NCBI GenBank assembly: GCA_030617815.1
Contig: JAUWUS010000019.1
Location: 1 to 32,644, forward strand
Direction of reading: 5' to 3'
Length of the DNA: 32,644 bases
From: Gammaproteobacteria bacterium
GTDB taxonomy: Bacteria; Pseudomonadota; Gammaproteobacteria; UBA6429; Thiohalophilaceae
Part shown: positions 23,727-32,644 of the stretch, in pieces
How the letters are laid out: every line of letters starts with the position of its first letter
How positions within the stretch are numbered: position 1 is the stretch's first letter
Position numbers and translations under genes: made by a program
Notes under the pieces: model-generated
The model's input: only the letters and a program-made list of their open reading frames with translations
Databases searched by the model: none
Told to the model about the DNA's origin: nothing

Positions 23727-24077
23727 TTACATAGTATGCGTCTGCCGATCTGATTTTAGTGCACCGGCTAAATAAGTTTCAATTTTTTTACGTGCAGTGC
23801 CATCATCTTGATCGCTAAATTGAACACCAATTCCAGCAGCACGGTTACCTTGTGCGCCTTTTGGCGTGATCCAGATAATTTTACCGGCAACAGGAAGTTT
23901 TTCCGTTTCTTCCATTAAAGTTAAAAGCATAAAGACCTCATCGCCCAGACCATAATTTTTATTGGTTGGAATAAAAAGGCCACCATTTTTTACAAATGGC
24001 ATATAAGCAGCATACAGCGCGCTTTTATCTTTAATTGTCAGAGAGAGGATCCCTTGTCTTCCTACGGGTGCAGCCAT
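23727..24077 (-). CDS. pilZ: PilZ-domain protein (type IV pilus assembly PilZ type)
   Basis: The 116-residue protein starts MAAPVGRQGILSLTIKDKSA and has LGDEVFMLLTLMEETEKLPV, GKIIWITPKGAQGNRAAGIG and VQFSDQD. This is the single-domain PilZ of type IV pilus biogenesis, found next to holB in many gammaproteobacteria. The c-di-GMP-binding RxxxR and D/NxSxxG motifs are not evident, as in Pseudomonas PilZ, which does not bind c-di-GMP but acts through pilus assembly partners. It is the last gene before the terminator of the fab operon. Confidence 0.88.
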   Translation of the reverse strand: MAAPVGRQGILSLTIKDKSALYAAYMPFVKNGGLFIPTNKNYGLGDEVFMLLTLMEETEKLPVAGKIIWITPKGAQGNRAAGIGVQFSDQDDGTARKKIETYLAGALKSDRQTHTM

Positions 24078-24102
24078 AATTATTATCCTGTTATTCTTTT
24101 GT

Positions 24103-25080
24103 CTATGAGCGCCTTAAACCCGCCCAGTGCAGTAACAGTCCTTCGATTAACATTTGTTGATTTGCCGCTGTATCGGCTAACCGTATCGTATCGTTCAGTC
24201 TGTCTTGCAATCCATATATTGACTTCAAGTCTACCTGTCCTGCTAAATTCTGCAAGGTTTGAGCATAATCCAGATTGGCCATATTTTTAATGTGGCCCCC
24301 TTGCAAGCTTCGGATCATGTCCACTACCCAACTGCTTACCCAGTTTAACGGCAGATTGTTGATAATCTTGAATCCGTCTTTTATCCACATAGCGGCACTT
24401 TCAAGCGCATCTGCATTACCCGCAGCGAGTTCTTGCCAGTTATCAAAGAGTTTATCGCGTATCTGTAAGCCTTCGTCGTTAGCCATGGCCAATGCGGCCA
24501 GTGGCGCGCCAGCACTTAATTTTAATAATAGCTCTGTATTATCAATATTTTGCTGATTTAACCAGGCCAAACTTTGCTCTTCTGTAGGCAGATCAAACCG
24601 TATCATTTGCGTCCGGCTGCGTATGGTTGCCATTAATTTAGAAGGTTTATCGGATATGAGGATTAAAATCGTATTTGCAGGAGGTTCTTCAAGGGTTTTT
24701 AGTAAACTGTTGCTGGCATTAATATTTAATGCATCTGCGGGAGAGACAATGATCACACGGTAGCGCTGGCCATAGCCAGTTAGGGCAATTTTCTCAATTA
24801 AGCCACGAACCTGATCAACCTTAATGGCCTTACCCTCTTCCTCAGGGCTTAAATGATGCAGATCCGGATGTGAACCTGCCTGAATTAATAGACATGTTTT
24901 ACACTCACCACAGGCTTTATCCGCCAACGGTTGCTCACAAATTAACCAATGCGCAAACTCAATCGCAAACGCTTTTTTTCCGATACCTGCGGCTCCGTGA
25001 AACAACAGTCCATGTGCCAGACGTTTATTTTGCTGGCTAGCGGTTAAATTTTGCCAGGTTGATGTTTGCCAGGGAAACAC
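24103..25080 (-). CDS. holB: DNA polymerase III delta' subunit
   Basis: Clamp-loader subunit of the replicase. Homology begins at VFPWQTSTWQNL, so the start is placed at GTG 25080, 4 nt after the tmk stop; the frame extends further upstream but overlaps tmk out of frame. Visible are the degenerate Walker A GAAGIGKKAFAIEFAHWL, the zinc-binding CGECKTCLLIQAGSHPDLHH, VSPADALNINASNSLLKTLE and SRTQMIRFDLP. The ribosome site is weak, in line with coupled translation. The C-terminal collar domain is present. Start position moderately sure, identity high. Confidence 0.9.
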   Translation of the reverse strand: MFPWQTSTWQNLTASQQNKRLAHGLLFHGAAGIGKKAFAIEFAHWLICEQPLADKACGECKTCLLIQAGSHPDLHHLSPEEEGKAIKVDQVRGLIEKIALTGYGQRYRVIIVSPADALNINASNSLLKTLEEPPANTILILISDKPSKLMATIRSRTQMIRFDLPTEEQSLAWLNQQNIDNTELLLKLSAGAPLAALAMANDEGLQIRDKLFDNWQELAAGNADALESAAMWIKDGFKIINNLPLNWVSSWVVDMIRSLQGGHIKNMANLDYAQTLQNLAGQVDLKSIYGLQDRLNDTIRLADTAANQQMLIEGLLLHWAGLRRS

Positions 25081-25084
25081 TGAC

Positions 25085-25717
25085 TTAAACCATTTTCTCA
25101 AGAACACGCTGAATGGACTGCTGCACCTCAGTGATTGACGGTGCCGCATCAATTACCTGATAACGCTCAGGTAAAGCGGCTGCGCGGGCTAAATAAGTAC
25201 CACGTACTTTATTGAAGAAATCATGTTTTTCCAGCTCAAACCGGTCAGGTTCACTGCGTTTGCCCGCTCGTTCCAAACCAGCAGCAACAGGCAAGTCTAA
25301 AATCAAGGTCATATCGGGCCGGAGATCACCTTGAACCCATTGTTCTAACTGGGCGATACGGGACATTTTTATACCGCGCCCTCCGCCCTGATAAGCATAG
25401 GTGGCATCTGTAAAGCGATCACAAAGTACCCATTTTCCCGCAGCTAATGCCGGTTGAATGACTTCCTGTAAATGTTGTGCGCGTGCAGCAAACATTAAAA
25501 GTAATTCGGTATCATCACACATCGACTGTTCTTTCGCATCGAGGAGTACTGCACGTAGTTTTTCACCCAGTTCTGTTCCACCAGGTTCACGGGTAACAAC
25601 AAGTTCCTTACCTGCCTGTTTAAGCCAGGCTTCAATAAATGCCATATTGGTGCTTTTACCCACACCTTCGGTACCTTCAACGGTAATAAATTTTCCTGTT
25701 GTTATTGAATCATTCAT
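25085..25717 (-). CDS. tmk: Thymidylate kinase
   Basis: Phosphorylates dTMP to dTDP with ATP in the cytoplasm. The 210-residue protein has the P-loop GTEGVGKST (residues 15-23), VTREPGGTELGEKLR, the DRFTDATYAYQGGGRGI motif and LILDLPVAAGLERAGKR. It begins 3 nt after the mltG stop and ends 4 nt before holB. Normal length and no odd residue. Confidence 0.95.
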   Translation of the reverse strand: MNDSITTGKFITVEGTEGVGKSTNMAFIEAWLKQAGKELVVTREPGGTELGEKLRAVLLDAKEQSMCDDTELLLMFAARAQHLQEVIQPALAAGKWVLCDRFTDATYAYQGGGRGIKMSRIAQLEQWVQGDLRPDMTLILDLPVAAGLERAGKRSEPDRFELEKHDFFNKVRGTYLARAAALPERYQVIDAAPSITEVQQSIQRVLEKMV

Positions 25718-25720
25718 ATT

Positions 25721-26764
25721 TTAATCTTCAGTCTTTTTTTTATGCTTATAAGAAGAAAACGAGCGAGCCCGACCTTTTAATTGATATTTAATAACCGCAT
25801 TATTATGTTCTTTTAAGGTTGCAGAAAATACATGACTACCATCACCACGAGATACAAAATATAAAGCATCACCTTCTGCAGGATGTAATGCGGCATAAAT
25901 AGCTTTTCTACCAGGAAGTGCTATTGGGGTTGGCGGCAGGCCACGTCGACGATAAGTATTATAGGGAGTGTCGCGTTCCAAATCACGTTTACGTAAATTA
26001 CCTTTATATATATCTCCCATACCATAAATAACCGTGGGATCAGTTTGCAACCTCATTTTTTTATTGAGTCGTCTTATAAATACACCCGATATTTGCTCAC
26101 GCTCACTCGCCAGCCCTGTTTCCTTTTCAATTATCGAAGCCATGATCAACGCTTCATAAGAATTCTTGTAAATTAAATTGTCAGCACGATTATCCCACTC
26201 GTCGTTTAAAACCGTTTGCATGGAGGAATGAGCACGTTTTAAAAATTCAAGATCAGTGAGTTGTTTAGGAAAATGATAAGTATCAGGCAAAAATTGCCCT
26301 TCGTGATGTATACCTGTTAAACCTAGTTTATCCATAATTTCTTTTTCTGAAAGATTTAAAATGCTGTGTTCGATTTGCGGATGTTTATTGATTACCTCAA
26401 CTAATTGTTTAAATGACCATCCTTCAATAATGGTCAAAGAATATTGGATCACTTTTCCATTAAAAATATCATCAAGAAATTCTTTTGTTGTTAATTTATT
26501 CGTTAAACGATAGTCACCTGCTTTCATTTCATTTGCAAGGCCGTTTAAACGTGCATACCAAAGAAGATAACGAGGATGTTTGATTATATCCTTATTGGCT
26601 AAGTCATAAATAACAAATGAAAGCGAACTACCGGATTTAATAGAATAATCAACCTCCTCAACTTCAAGATTTAAGGTGTTTTCAAGTGTTTGTTGATATG
26701 AAGACCAAATCCAGACGGACAATACCAATACAACAAAAACACTAACTGCTATTATTTTTTTCAT
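25721..26764 (-). CDS. mltG: Endolytic murein transglycosylase MltG
   Basis: Cuts nascent glycan strands at the periplasmic face of the inner membrane and so ends their growth. The 347-residue protein has one N-terminal membrane anchor (~3-22), a LysM-like region (~35-120) and the YceG catalytic domain with ALIMASIIEKETG, where E213 is the expected catalytic residue, then RRLNKKMRLQTDPTVIYGMG, RRGLPPTPIALPGRKAI and ALYFVSRGDGSHVFSAT. The start overlaps the pabC stop region by one base, and tmk follows after 3 nt. Confidence 0.93.
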   Translation of the reverse strand: MKKIIAVSVFVVLVLSVWIWSSYQQTLENTLNLEVEEVDYSIKSGSSLSFVIYDLANKDIIKHPRYLLWYARLNGLANEMKAGDYRLTNKLTTKEFLDDIFNGKVIQYSLTIIEGWSFKQLVEVINKHPQIEHSILNLSEKEIMDKLGLTGIHHEGQFLPDTYHFPKQLTDLEFLKRAHSSMQTVLNDEWDNRADNLIYKNSYEALIMASIIEKETGLASEREQISGVFIRRLNKKMRLQTDPTVIYGMGDIYKGNLRKRDLERDTPYNTYRRRGLPPTPIALPGRKAIYAALHPAEGDALYFVSRGDGSHVFSATLKEHNNAVIKYQLKGRARSFSSYKHKKKTED

Positions 26765-27585
26765 TATTTACCTAATTCGTTTACTTTTTCTTGAAGTAAT
26801 TTTGTTACTTTACCAATTTGCGTAAATCGGGTTTTTGCAAGCATTTTTACTGGCCAAATCCCAAATAGACTATTGGTTAAAAATAGCTCATCTGCCATTT
26901 CAAGTTCAGCTTTACTGGTTTGTTTTTCGCAAATAGAAATACCGATTTCTTTTGCCAGTTTAATCACCGTTTTACGCATAACGCCAGCAACACCAGATAA
27001 CGATAAATCAGGTGTAATAAGGACATTGTCTTTTACTGCAAAAATATTACTCATAGTACCATCAACTACGTGTCCTTGAGTTGTGAGCATCAAACCTTCC
27101 TGAAACTCATCGCTATCCCATTCGTTTCTTGCTAATATTTGTTCAAGTCGATTGAGATGTTTAATGCCTGCAAGTTTTTTATTTTCTGATAAAGTGGTTT
27201 CACAATAACAAACAGCAACACCTTCAGATTGATAATATTCAGGGTAATTTGGCCATGCATGACTTGAAAGGATTCTTGTCACACTTTGCGTGTTTGAAAA
27301 CGGATAACCTCGCTGCCCTTCTCCCCGTGTCACGATTAATTTTATAACAAGTTGGCTTTCATTAAGACATAACAATGCTATTTCTTTTTCTATTGTTTTT
27401 TTATCTGGTAAAGTAATGGAAAGCCTTTCACAACCTGACATTAATCGTTGCCAGTGTGTTTCCCATAAATAAATATTCCCATTGCGTACCGCCATGGTTT
27501 CAAATAAACCATCACCATACTGTAAGCCACGATCATAAACACTGATCGTTTCTTTTTCTTTACCATTTATAAGAATATTTACCAT
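26764..27585 (-). CDS. pabC: Aminodeoxychorismate lyase
   Basis: A PLP enzyme that releases p-aminobenzoate and pyruvate from aminodeoxychorismate for folate synthesis. The 273 residues match the fold-type IV family: VYDRGLQYGDGLFETM near the start, AGIKHLNRLEQILARNEW with the PLP lysine K142, and LSGVAGVMRKTVIKLAKEIG with the phosphate-binding region. It lies 23 nt after pabB. The shared location supports a joint folate branch with pabB. Branched-chain or D-amino acid transaminases share the fold but lack this context. Confidence 0.92.
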   Translation of the reverse strand: MVNILINGKEKETISVYDRGLQYGDGLFETMAVRNGNIYLWETHWQRLMSGCERLSITLPDKKTIEKEIALLCLNESQLVIKLIVTRGEGQRGYPFSNTQSVTRILSSHAWPNYPEYYQSEGVAVCYCETTLSENKKLAGIKHLNRLEQILARNEWDSDEFQEGLMLTTQGHVVDGTMSNIFAVKDNVLITPDLSLSGVAGVMRKTVIKLAKEIGISICEKQTSKAELEMADELFLTNSLFGIWPVKMLAKTRFTQIGKVTKLLQEKVNELGK

Positions 27586-27608
27586 TAAATCTGTTTAACA
27601 TCCTTCTC

Positions 27609-28994
27609 TTACTGCAAAGCAAGTAATAGCCCACGTGCTTTATGCCGTGTTTCTTCTAATTCAGCCTGAGCAACAGAATCTGCCACTAAACCTGCGCCAG
27701 CACGAAAATACAGTGTATTATTTTCCAGCGTCATTGTTCTAATTAAAATATTAATGTCCATATCACCATTATGATTTAAATAACCCATTGAGCCGGTATA
27801 AGCAGCCCTGGCTTCAGTTTCAAGTTCAGAAATGATTTCCATACAACGTACCTTGGGGCAACCAGTAATGGTGCCTCCGGGGAATACCGCTTTAAGTACC
27901 TGCCCTGGCAATATACCGTTTTTTAGTTGTCCACAGATATTCGAAACAATATGGTGAACATGAGCATAGGATTCCAGCACCATGAATTCATTCACTTTAA
28001 TTGTACCAGGTACGCAAATTCGCCCCAGATCATTGCGCTCAAGATCAATCAGCATAATATGTTCTGCGCGCTCTTTAGGATGCTTGATAAGCTCTAACTT
28101 CAAATCTTCATCTTCTGCTTTATCTTGTTCTCTGGGACGAGTACCCGCTATTGGGCGTGTTTCTGCAAGGCCATTTTTTACCCGGATTAAACGTTCTGGC
28201 GATGAACTGATAATAGTAAAATTATTATGTACTGCCAGCCCTGAAAAAGGTGCTGGATTTGTTTCTCTTAACTTTTTATAAAGTGAAACTGCGTTAATTT
28301 TTTCAGCCATGTTTTCCATCTTCCAGAGCCTGGAAAGATTAGCCTGAAATATATCACCATCAAAAATATATTTTTTAACTTTCTTAACTGAATTCAGATA
28401 TTGTGCTTCACCTTCTTCTATGATTCCATTTAATTTTTTTGCCACATCAACTTGTAAAGTTGATGTTTGTTCACAATCTATTTTCAATTGTTGCAGATAA
28501 TTAAATTGTTCTTCACAAAGAAGATATGAACAGTCCTTTTGATGATCGTAAATAATCGCTGCAGGAATACGTGTTGCATAAGCAATAGGTGTTGTTGTTG
28601 TTTTAAACTTGAGTTGAGGTTCTATTTGTTTCGCCAGCTCATAACTGAGGTATAAAAACCATCCACCAGAGAAAGGTAGCATTTCACATTCAATTGAACT
28701 TTCGTGTTTAGTTTTCCACCAGCGACTTAAATTACTTAAAAAATCATTCCCTTTCACATCACTATAACCACTTAATTTTTCTTCACTGGATAAAGTTAAT
28801 GTTTCTTGTGGAAAAGCAAAAAGAATATCAAAACGTGAAAGTTCCGAGTTCGCAACACTTTCAAGTAAAAAAGGATAACGTTCAGGATTAGATTGATGCA
28901 GAGCCAATAAATTTTGTTGACCCTGAGCTTGAAAAATCTTTAAGCCCTTTGAATTAAAAGGGATAGAATTAATTTTGGATTTAGTATGCTGCAT
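27609..28994 (-). CDS. pabB: Aminodeoxychorismate synthase component I
   Basis: Adds ammonia to chorismate to give 4-amino-4-deoxychorismate. The 461-residue protein has SGGWFLYLSYELAKQIEPQL in the N-terminal part and the chorismate-binding core GDIFQANLSRLW, IISSSPERLI, ETRPIAGTRPREQD, MLIDLERNDLGRICVPGTI, YAHVHHIVSNICG and GGTITGCPKVRCMEII. The PIAGT motif (281-285) has Ala at 283, where E. coli PabB has the Lys of PIKGT; anthranilate synthase also has Ala there. Synteny with pabC and fabF supports PabB. No pabA is in the window, so a glutaminase subunit must be encoded elsewhere. Confidence 0.88.
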   Translation of the reverse strand: MQHTKSKINSIPFNSKGLKIFQAQGQQNLLALHQSNPERYPFLLESVANSELSRFDILFAFPQETLTLSSEEKLSGYSDVKGNDFLSNLSRWWKTKHESSIECEMLPFSGGWFLYLSYELAKQIEPQLKFKTTTTPIAYATRIPAAIIYDHQKDCSYLLCEEQFNYLQQLKIDCEQTSTLQVDVAKKLNGIIEEGEAQYLNSVKKVKKYIFDGDIFQANLSRLWKMENMAEKINAVSLYKKLRETNPAPFSGLAVHNNFTIISSSPERLIRVKNGLAETRPIAGTRPREQDKAEDEDLKLELIKHPKERAEHIMLIDLERNDLGRICVPGTIKVNEFMVLESYAHVHHIVSNICGQLKNGILPGQVLKAVFPGGTITGCPKVRCMEIISELETEARAAYTGSMGYLNHNGDMDINILIRTMTLENNTLYFRAGAGLVADSVAQAELEETRHKARGLLLALQ

Positions 28995-29026
28995 AATTAG
29001 AAATGCCGCAGTTTTATTTAGTGTGT

Positions 29027-30265
29027 TTAAATCTTACGGAAAACTAAAGTACCGTTTGTACCACCGAATCCAAATGAGTTTGACATTGCTACATCAATTT
29101 TCATTTCCTGAGGTGTATCAGGTACAAAATTAAGATCACAGCCTTCATCTACATTAAAGATATTAATAGTCGGTGGTGCAACCTGATCTCTGATGGCTAG
29201 TACCGAGAATATAGCTTCAATACCACCTGCTGCACCTAATAAATGACCTGTCATTGACTTCGTTGAACTCATGGCTAATTTATTGGCGTGATCACCAAAA
29301 GTTAATTTTGCTGCTTGTACTTCAACAATATCGCCAGCAGGTGTTGATGTGCCATGTGCATTTACATAATCAACGTCAGAAGGGTTGATACCGGCATCAT
29401 TAATTGCATTATCCATACAACGACTGGCACCTTCTCCGCCTATTGATGGTGTTGTCATGTGATATGCATCACCACTCATACCAAAGCCTAAAACTTCAGC
29501 ATAAATTTTAGCACCACGTTTTTTGGCATGTTCATATTCTTCGATAACCATAACACCGGCACCATCACCAAGAACAAAACCATCACGATCTTTATCCCAG
29601 GGGCGGCTTGCTGTTGCAGGATCATCATTTCGAGATGATAAAGCACGAGCTGCGGCAAAACCACCTAAACCTAAAATAGAAGTTGCATTTTCAGCACCAC
29701 CAGTAATCATGACATCAGCATCACCATGTTCAATCATACGTGCCGCATCACCAATACTGTGTGTTGCAGTTGCACATGCTGTAGTGATTGCATAGTTAGG
29801 GCCTTTATAGCCATAACGAATCGACAAGTTACCTGAGATCATATTAATAATAGTGGCAGGAATAATAAAAGGTGAAATTTTACGAGGCCCACCCTTCGAA
29901 TATTTTTCGTAGTTAGCTTCGATAGTGTTTAAACCACCGATACCTGAACCAATTGAAACACCAATACGAAAAGCATTTTCTTCTGTTGTTTCTAAACCAG
30001 AATCTTCGATTGCTTCAATTGCTGCGGCAATACCGTAATGAATAAATGAATCCATTTTACGGGCATCTTTAGCCGACATAATACTGGTAACGTCAAAGTT
30101 TTTAACAGACGCACTAAATGTTGTTGCAAAGGCTGAGGCGTCAAAAGCAGTTATGGTTTCAACACCACTTTTACCAGCAAGAATATTCTTCCAGCTTTCT
30201 TCAACTGAATTGCCAACCGGGGAAAGCATCCCCATTCCTGTTACAACTACACGACGTCTAGACAT
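29027..30265 (-). CDS. fabF: 3-oxoacyl-[ACP] synthase II
   Basis: Elongates acyl-ACP with malonyl-ACP in fatty acid synthesis. The 412-residue KAS II protein starts [20 protein letters not shown], has the nucleophile C164 in [15 protein letters not shown] and the two catalytic histidines in [11 protein letters not shown] and [15 protein letters not shown], and ends [16 protein letters not shown]. It follows acpP with a hairpin terminator between them, so it is expressed partly by readthrough. Normal length. Confidence 0.96.
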   Translation of the reverse strand: MSRRRVVVTGMGMLSPVGNSVEESWKNILAGKSGVETITAFDASAFATTFSASVKNFDVTSIMSAKDARKMDSFIHYGIAAAIEAIEDSGLETTEENAFRIGVSIGSGIGGLNTIEANYEKYSKGGPRKISPFIIPATIINMISGNLSIRYGYKGPNYAITTACATATHSIGDAARMIEHGDADVMITGGAENATSILGLGGFAAARALSSRNDDPATASRPWDKDRDGFVLGDGAGVMVIEEYEHAKKRGAKIYAEVLGFGMSGDAYHMTTPSIGGEGASRCMDNAINDAGINPSDVDYVNAHGTSTPAGDIVEVQAAKLTFGDHANKLAMSSTKSMTGHLLGAAGGIEAIFSVLAIRDQVAPPTINIFNVDEGCDLNFVPDTPQEMKIDVAMSNSFGFGGTNGTLVFRKI

Positions 30266-30337
30266 TATCTATTCTCAACATTAGTAAATTGGTTCTTGCA
30301 TTGTTTTATTCACTGTAACTTTATAACTACAGAAAAT

Positions 30338-30378
30338 AAAAAACCGCTACCACAATGCATTTCTGCATAATGGTGCGG
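30338..30378 (-). terminator. Hairpin terminator/attenuator between acpP and fabF
   Basis: On the minus strand a long stem pairs CCGCACCA with TGGTAGCGG (one bulged base) and continues into TGCA/TGCA (30344-30378), followed by six T. It lies 23 nt after the acpP stop and ~70 nt before fabF. It should lower fabF relative to acpP, whose product is needed in large excess. Confidence 0.7.
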
Positions 30379-30401
30379 CTTCATATTACGATTCAGCGGG
30401 A

Positions 30402-30635
30402 TTAGCCGTTAGCGTTAATATAATTAACTGCTTCTGCAACCGTTGTAATTTTTTCTGCATCTTCATCAGGAATTTCAGTTTCAAACTCTTCTTCAAGAGC
30501 CATTACTAATTCAACTGTATCGAGCGAATCAGCACCCAAGTCGTCTACGAATGAAGCATCTTTCGTCACTTCTTCTTCTTTAACACCTAATTGTTCAATT
30601 ACTATTTTTTGTACACGTTCTTCAATGCTGCTCAT
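30402..30635 (-). CDS. acpP: Acyl carrier protein
   Basis: Carries growing acyl chains as a thioester on 4'-phosphopantetheine. The start is ATG 30635 ([20 protein letters not shown]), with GGAGG ~10 nt upstream; the longer frame to 30740 adds residues foreign to the family. The 77-residue acidic protein has [20 protein letters not shown] with the modified serine S37. It lies between fabG and fabF as in other gammaproteobacteria. Confidence 0.96.
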   Translation of the reverse strand: MSSIEERVQKIVIEQLGVKEEEVTKDASFVDDLGADSLDTVELVMALEEEFETEIPDEDAEKITTVAEAVNYINANG

Positions 30636-30671
30636 TTGGTCAATTCCTCCAGTTTTTATTCGATTGACGCT

Positions 30672-30700
30672 GCGGGCGATATTGTATTGTAAACGCCCGC
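30672..30700 (-). promoter_or_regulatory. Inverted repeat in the acpP leader
   Basis: A perfect 7-bp GC-only stem GCGGGCG/CGCCCGC (30672-30678 with 30694-30700) with a 15-nt AT-rich loop, about 37 nt upstream of the acpP start codon. No T-run follows, so it is not a terminator; it may stabilise the abundant acpP mRNA 5' end. Confidence 0.45.
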
Positions 30701-30793
30701 TAGATTCTACATTCATGGCCATTTTAGCCAAATTAATCACATATTTAATTAATATCTAATCTTTTCAATAGCTTAAATCAATATATTGATGAT

Positions 30794-31537
30794 TTAGCTC
30801 ATGTGCATGCCACCATTGACGTGCAAAGTCTCTCCAGTGATATAAGATGCTGTCGGAGAAGCTAAAAATACAACAGCATGGGCAATTTCTGCCGCACTGC
30901 CTAAGCGTCCAAGGGGAATCTGGCCTAATAAAGCATTGCGCTGTTCCTCTGGTAAAGCGCGGGTCATATCTGTATCAATGAAACCTGGTGCAACTACATT
31001 AACCGTTATACCGCGAGAGCCAATTTCACGTGCCAGTGACTTACTAAAACCAATAACACCGGCTTTAGCAGCAGAGTAATTGGCCTGTCCTGCATTACCG
31101 GTTAATCCGACAACAGAAGCAATACTAATAATACGGCCTTTTTTCGCTTTCATCATGCCACGCAAACAGGCTTTACTGACGCGAAAAATAGAACTCAAAT
31201 TGGTGTTCATGATGTCATCCCATTCGGCATCTTTCATACGCATCACCAGGTTGTCACGGGTGATTCCTGCGTTATTAATCAAGATACTCGGGGTACCGAA
31301 ACCTTCAGCAATCGCTTTAACAGTATCGGTAATGCTGTCTTGATCGGTCACATTCATGACCATCCCTTGACCTTTAATATCGTTTGCTTTCAAATAGTTA
31401 GAGATGTTTTCTGCACCATTTTCTGAAGTTGCTGTACCAATAACTGTTGCACCTTGAGCACCTAAAGCCAGCGCGATTTCTTTACCAATACCACGACTTG
31501 CACCGGATACAAAGGCAATTTCATTTTCTAAAGACAT
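30794..31537 (-). CDS. fabG: 3-oxoacyl-[ACP] reductase
   Basis: Reduces 3-ketoacyl-ACP with NADPH. The 247-residue short-chain dehydrogenase has the cofactor motif SGASRGIGKEIA (residues 11-22), LINNAGITRDNLVMRMKD, catalytic ISIASVVGLTGNAGQANYSAAKAG... with the YxxxK pair, and GFIDTDMTRALPE. SD GAGGAAT sits before the ATG. Part of the fab operon, 17 nt after fabD and followed by a ~158-nt gap to acpP. Confidence 0.95.
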   Translation of the reverse strand: MSLENEIAFVSGASRGIGKEIALALGAQGATVIGTATSENGAENISNYLKANDIKGQGMVMNVTDQDSITDTVKAIAEGFGTPSILINNAGITRDNLVMRMKDAEWDDIMNTNLSSIFRVSKACLRGMMKAKKGRIISIASVVGLTGNAGQANYSAAKAGVIGFSKSLAREIGSRGITVNVVAPGFIDTDMTRALPEEQRNALLGQIPLGRLGSAAEIAHAVVFLASPTASYITGETLHVNGGMHMS

Positions 31538-31554
31538 AATGTATTCCTCTATTT

Positions 31555-32475
31555 TTATAACGCAGCTTCAATGGTTGCTGTATCAAGTAAAGCATTTGAA
31601 GACAAGGCTTTATTAATTCGTTTATTGAGTCCAACCAGGACTTTACCTGGACCACATTCATTGAATTGATCTGCTCCATCAGCAGACATTTTTTCAATGG
31701 TTTCAACCCAGCGTACTGGACTGAAAAGCTGACGTTTTAGTGCATCACGAATATCTGCTTCAGATTCCGCCGCAATAACATCAACATTATTAATAACTGG
31801 AATTGAAGGCTTATTAAATGAAATACCATTCAATACTTCTGCTAACTGATCAGCCGCAGGTTTCATTAACGCACAGTGAGATGGCACACTTACCGGTAAC
31901 TCCAGTGCTCTTTTAGCGCCCTGCTCTTTTGCTAAAACACAAACACGTTCTACTGCAGATTTATTCCCCGCAACAACAACTTGACCAGGAGAATTATAGT
32001 TAACCGCTTCAAGTACATCACCTTCGGCAGCATCAAGACAAACCTGACGAACGGCTTCATCATCCATTCCAAGAATTGCAGCCATTGCACCTGTTCCTGC
32101 TGGTACGGCTTGCATCATAAACTGGCCACGTTGTGAAACTAATTTAATGGCATCAACATAATCCAGACTACCTGCACAAACTAATGCTGTGTATTCACCT
32201 AAACTGTGTCCTGCCACCATTGCTGGCATCAAGCCACCTTTAGCTTGCCATACCCGCCAGGTTGCTACACCCGACGCTAACATTGCTGGTTGAGTTACAT
32301 CAGTGCTGTTTAATTTTTCTGCTGGGCCATCTTGAACAAGCGACCATAAGTCATAACCTAAGGCATCAGATGCTTCCTGGAATGTTGCTGATACTTCTGA
32401 AAAACTTTCAGAGAGTTCTTTTAACATACCTACAGATTGCGAACCTTGACCGGGAAAGATAAATGCTAGAGACAT
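31555..32475 (-). CDS. fabD: Malonyl-CoA:ACP transacylase
   Basis: Transfers malonyl from CoA to ACP. The 306-residue protein starts MSLAFIFPGQGSQSVGMLKE and has the nucleophile S91 in VAGHSLGEYTALV, the catalytic histidine in PVSVPSHCALM and FNECGPGKVLVGLNKRI. Normal length for FabD. Preceded by fabH 21 nt away. Confidence 0.95.
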   Translation of the reverse strand: MSLAFIFPGQGSQSVGMLKELSESFSEVSATFQEASDALGYDLWSLVQDGPAEKLNSTDVTQPAMLASGVATWRVWQAKGGLMPAMVAGHSLGEYTALVCAGSLDYVDAIKLVSQRGQFMMQAVPAGTGAMAAILGMDDEAVRQVCLDAAEGDVLEAVNYNSPGQVVVAGNKSAVERVCVLAKEQGAKRALELPVSVPSHCALMKPAADQLAEVLNGISFNKPSIPVINNVDVIAAESEADIRDALKRQLFSPVRWVETIEKMSADGADQFNECGPGKVLVGLNKRINKALSSNALLDTATIEAAL

Positions 32476-32496
32476 CTTTAAATCCTATAATTATTT

Positions 32497-32644
32497 TTAA
32501 TACTTAATTAAAGCCGAACCCCAGGTAAAACCACCACCAAATGCTTCAAGTAAAATGGTTTCACCTCGTTTAATTCTTCCATCACGCACTGCTTCATTTA
32601 AAGCAAGTGGTACAGAGGCTGCTGATGTATTGCCATGTTCATGC
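32497..32644 (-). CDS. fabH: 3-oxoacyl-[ACP] synthase III, C-terminal part
   Basis: The first condensing enzyme of fatty acid synthesis. Only the last ~48 codons lie in the window: [20 protein letters not shown], then [20 protein letters not shown] and GSALIKY before TAA at 32499-32497. [13 protein letters not shown] contains the conserved Asn of the FabH catalytic triad. The gene continues beyond the right edge. Confidence 0.93.
   Translation of the reverse strand, partial: HEHGNTSAASVPLALNEAVRDGRIKRGETILLEAFGGGFTWGSALIKY

Noticed and set aside
1-32644. CRISPR array, rRNA or tRNA genes
   Set aside because: No regularly spaced repeat array, rRNA-like stretch or cloverleaf was seen on either strand.

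Overview
The window looks like a gammaproteobacterial chromosome segment. The right third is the classic fab cluster of that class, read leftward: fabH (cut by the window end)-fabD-fabG-acpP-fabF-pabB-pabC-mltG-tmk-holB-pilZ, a hairpin terminator, then tatD. It is an AT-rich housekeeping region with intact genes and tight spacing.

The centre (13.8-21.6 kb) is a rightward beta-oxidation operon: fadE, a FadI-type thiolase, a FadJ-type multifunctional enzyme, a long-chain acyl-CoA ligase and a YciA-type thioesterase. Together they activate, oxidise and thiolyse fatty acids, with the thioesterase trimming excess acyl-CoA. A monocistronic protein with two cyclic-nucleotide-binding-like domains and a C-terminal rhodanese domain follows and converges on tatD. 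So fatty-acid degradation and synthesis sit side by side.

The left third (1-13.3 kb) is accessory and of mixed composition. It opens with a GH130-type glycoside phosphorylase, cut by the window start, facing a fused GT4-helical glycosyltransferase. Then comes a mosaic of small genes that share FNR/ANR-like promoter boxes and themes of metal and redox handling: a YbeL-like zinc-ribbon protein, a ZIP transporter, a split permease pair, a ribbon-helix-helix-like protein, an encapsulin-type ferritin (EncFtn), a NifX/NafY-like protein and an HMA-like protein. Phosphatidylserine decarboxylase, a HisC-like aminotransferase and a methyltransferase follow.

This left region is visibly decaying. I count a one-base frameshift in the ZIP gene, a 5' truncated second ZIP copy, an internally deleted copy of the methyltransferase, a one-base frameshift at the start of the other methyltransferase, two small genes with in-frame TAA codons, a five-base tandem-repeat frameshift in the HMA-like gene, and remnants of an IS1595-like transposase, an APC permease and a tyrosine recombinase. 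The decay stops at the fad operon. The best candidate for something new is the FNR-box-driven divergent pair EncFtn / NifX-like, where EncFtn has no encapsulin gene and no encapsulin-targeting tail.

All statements come from reading the sequence and from recalled family features; no database or folding search was run.
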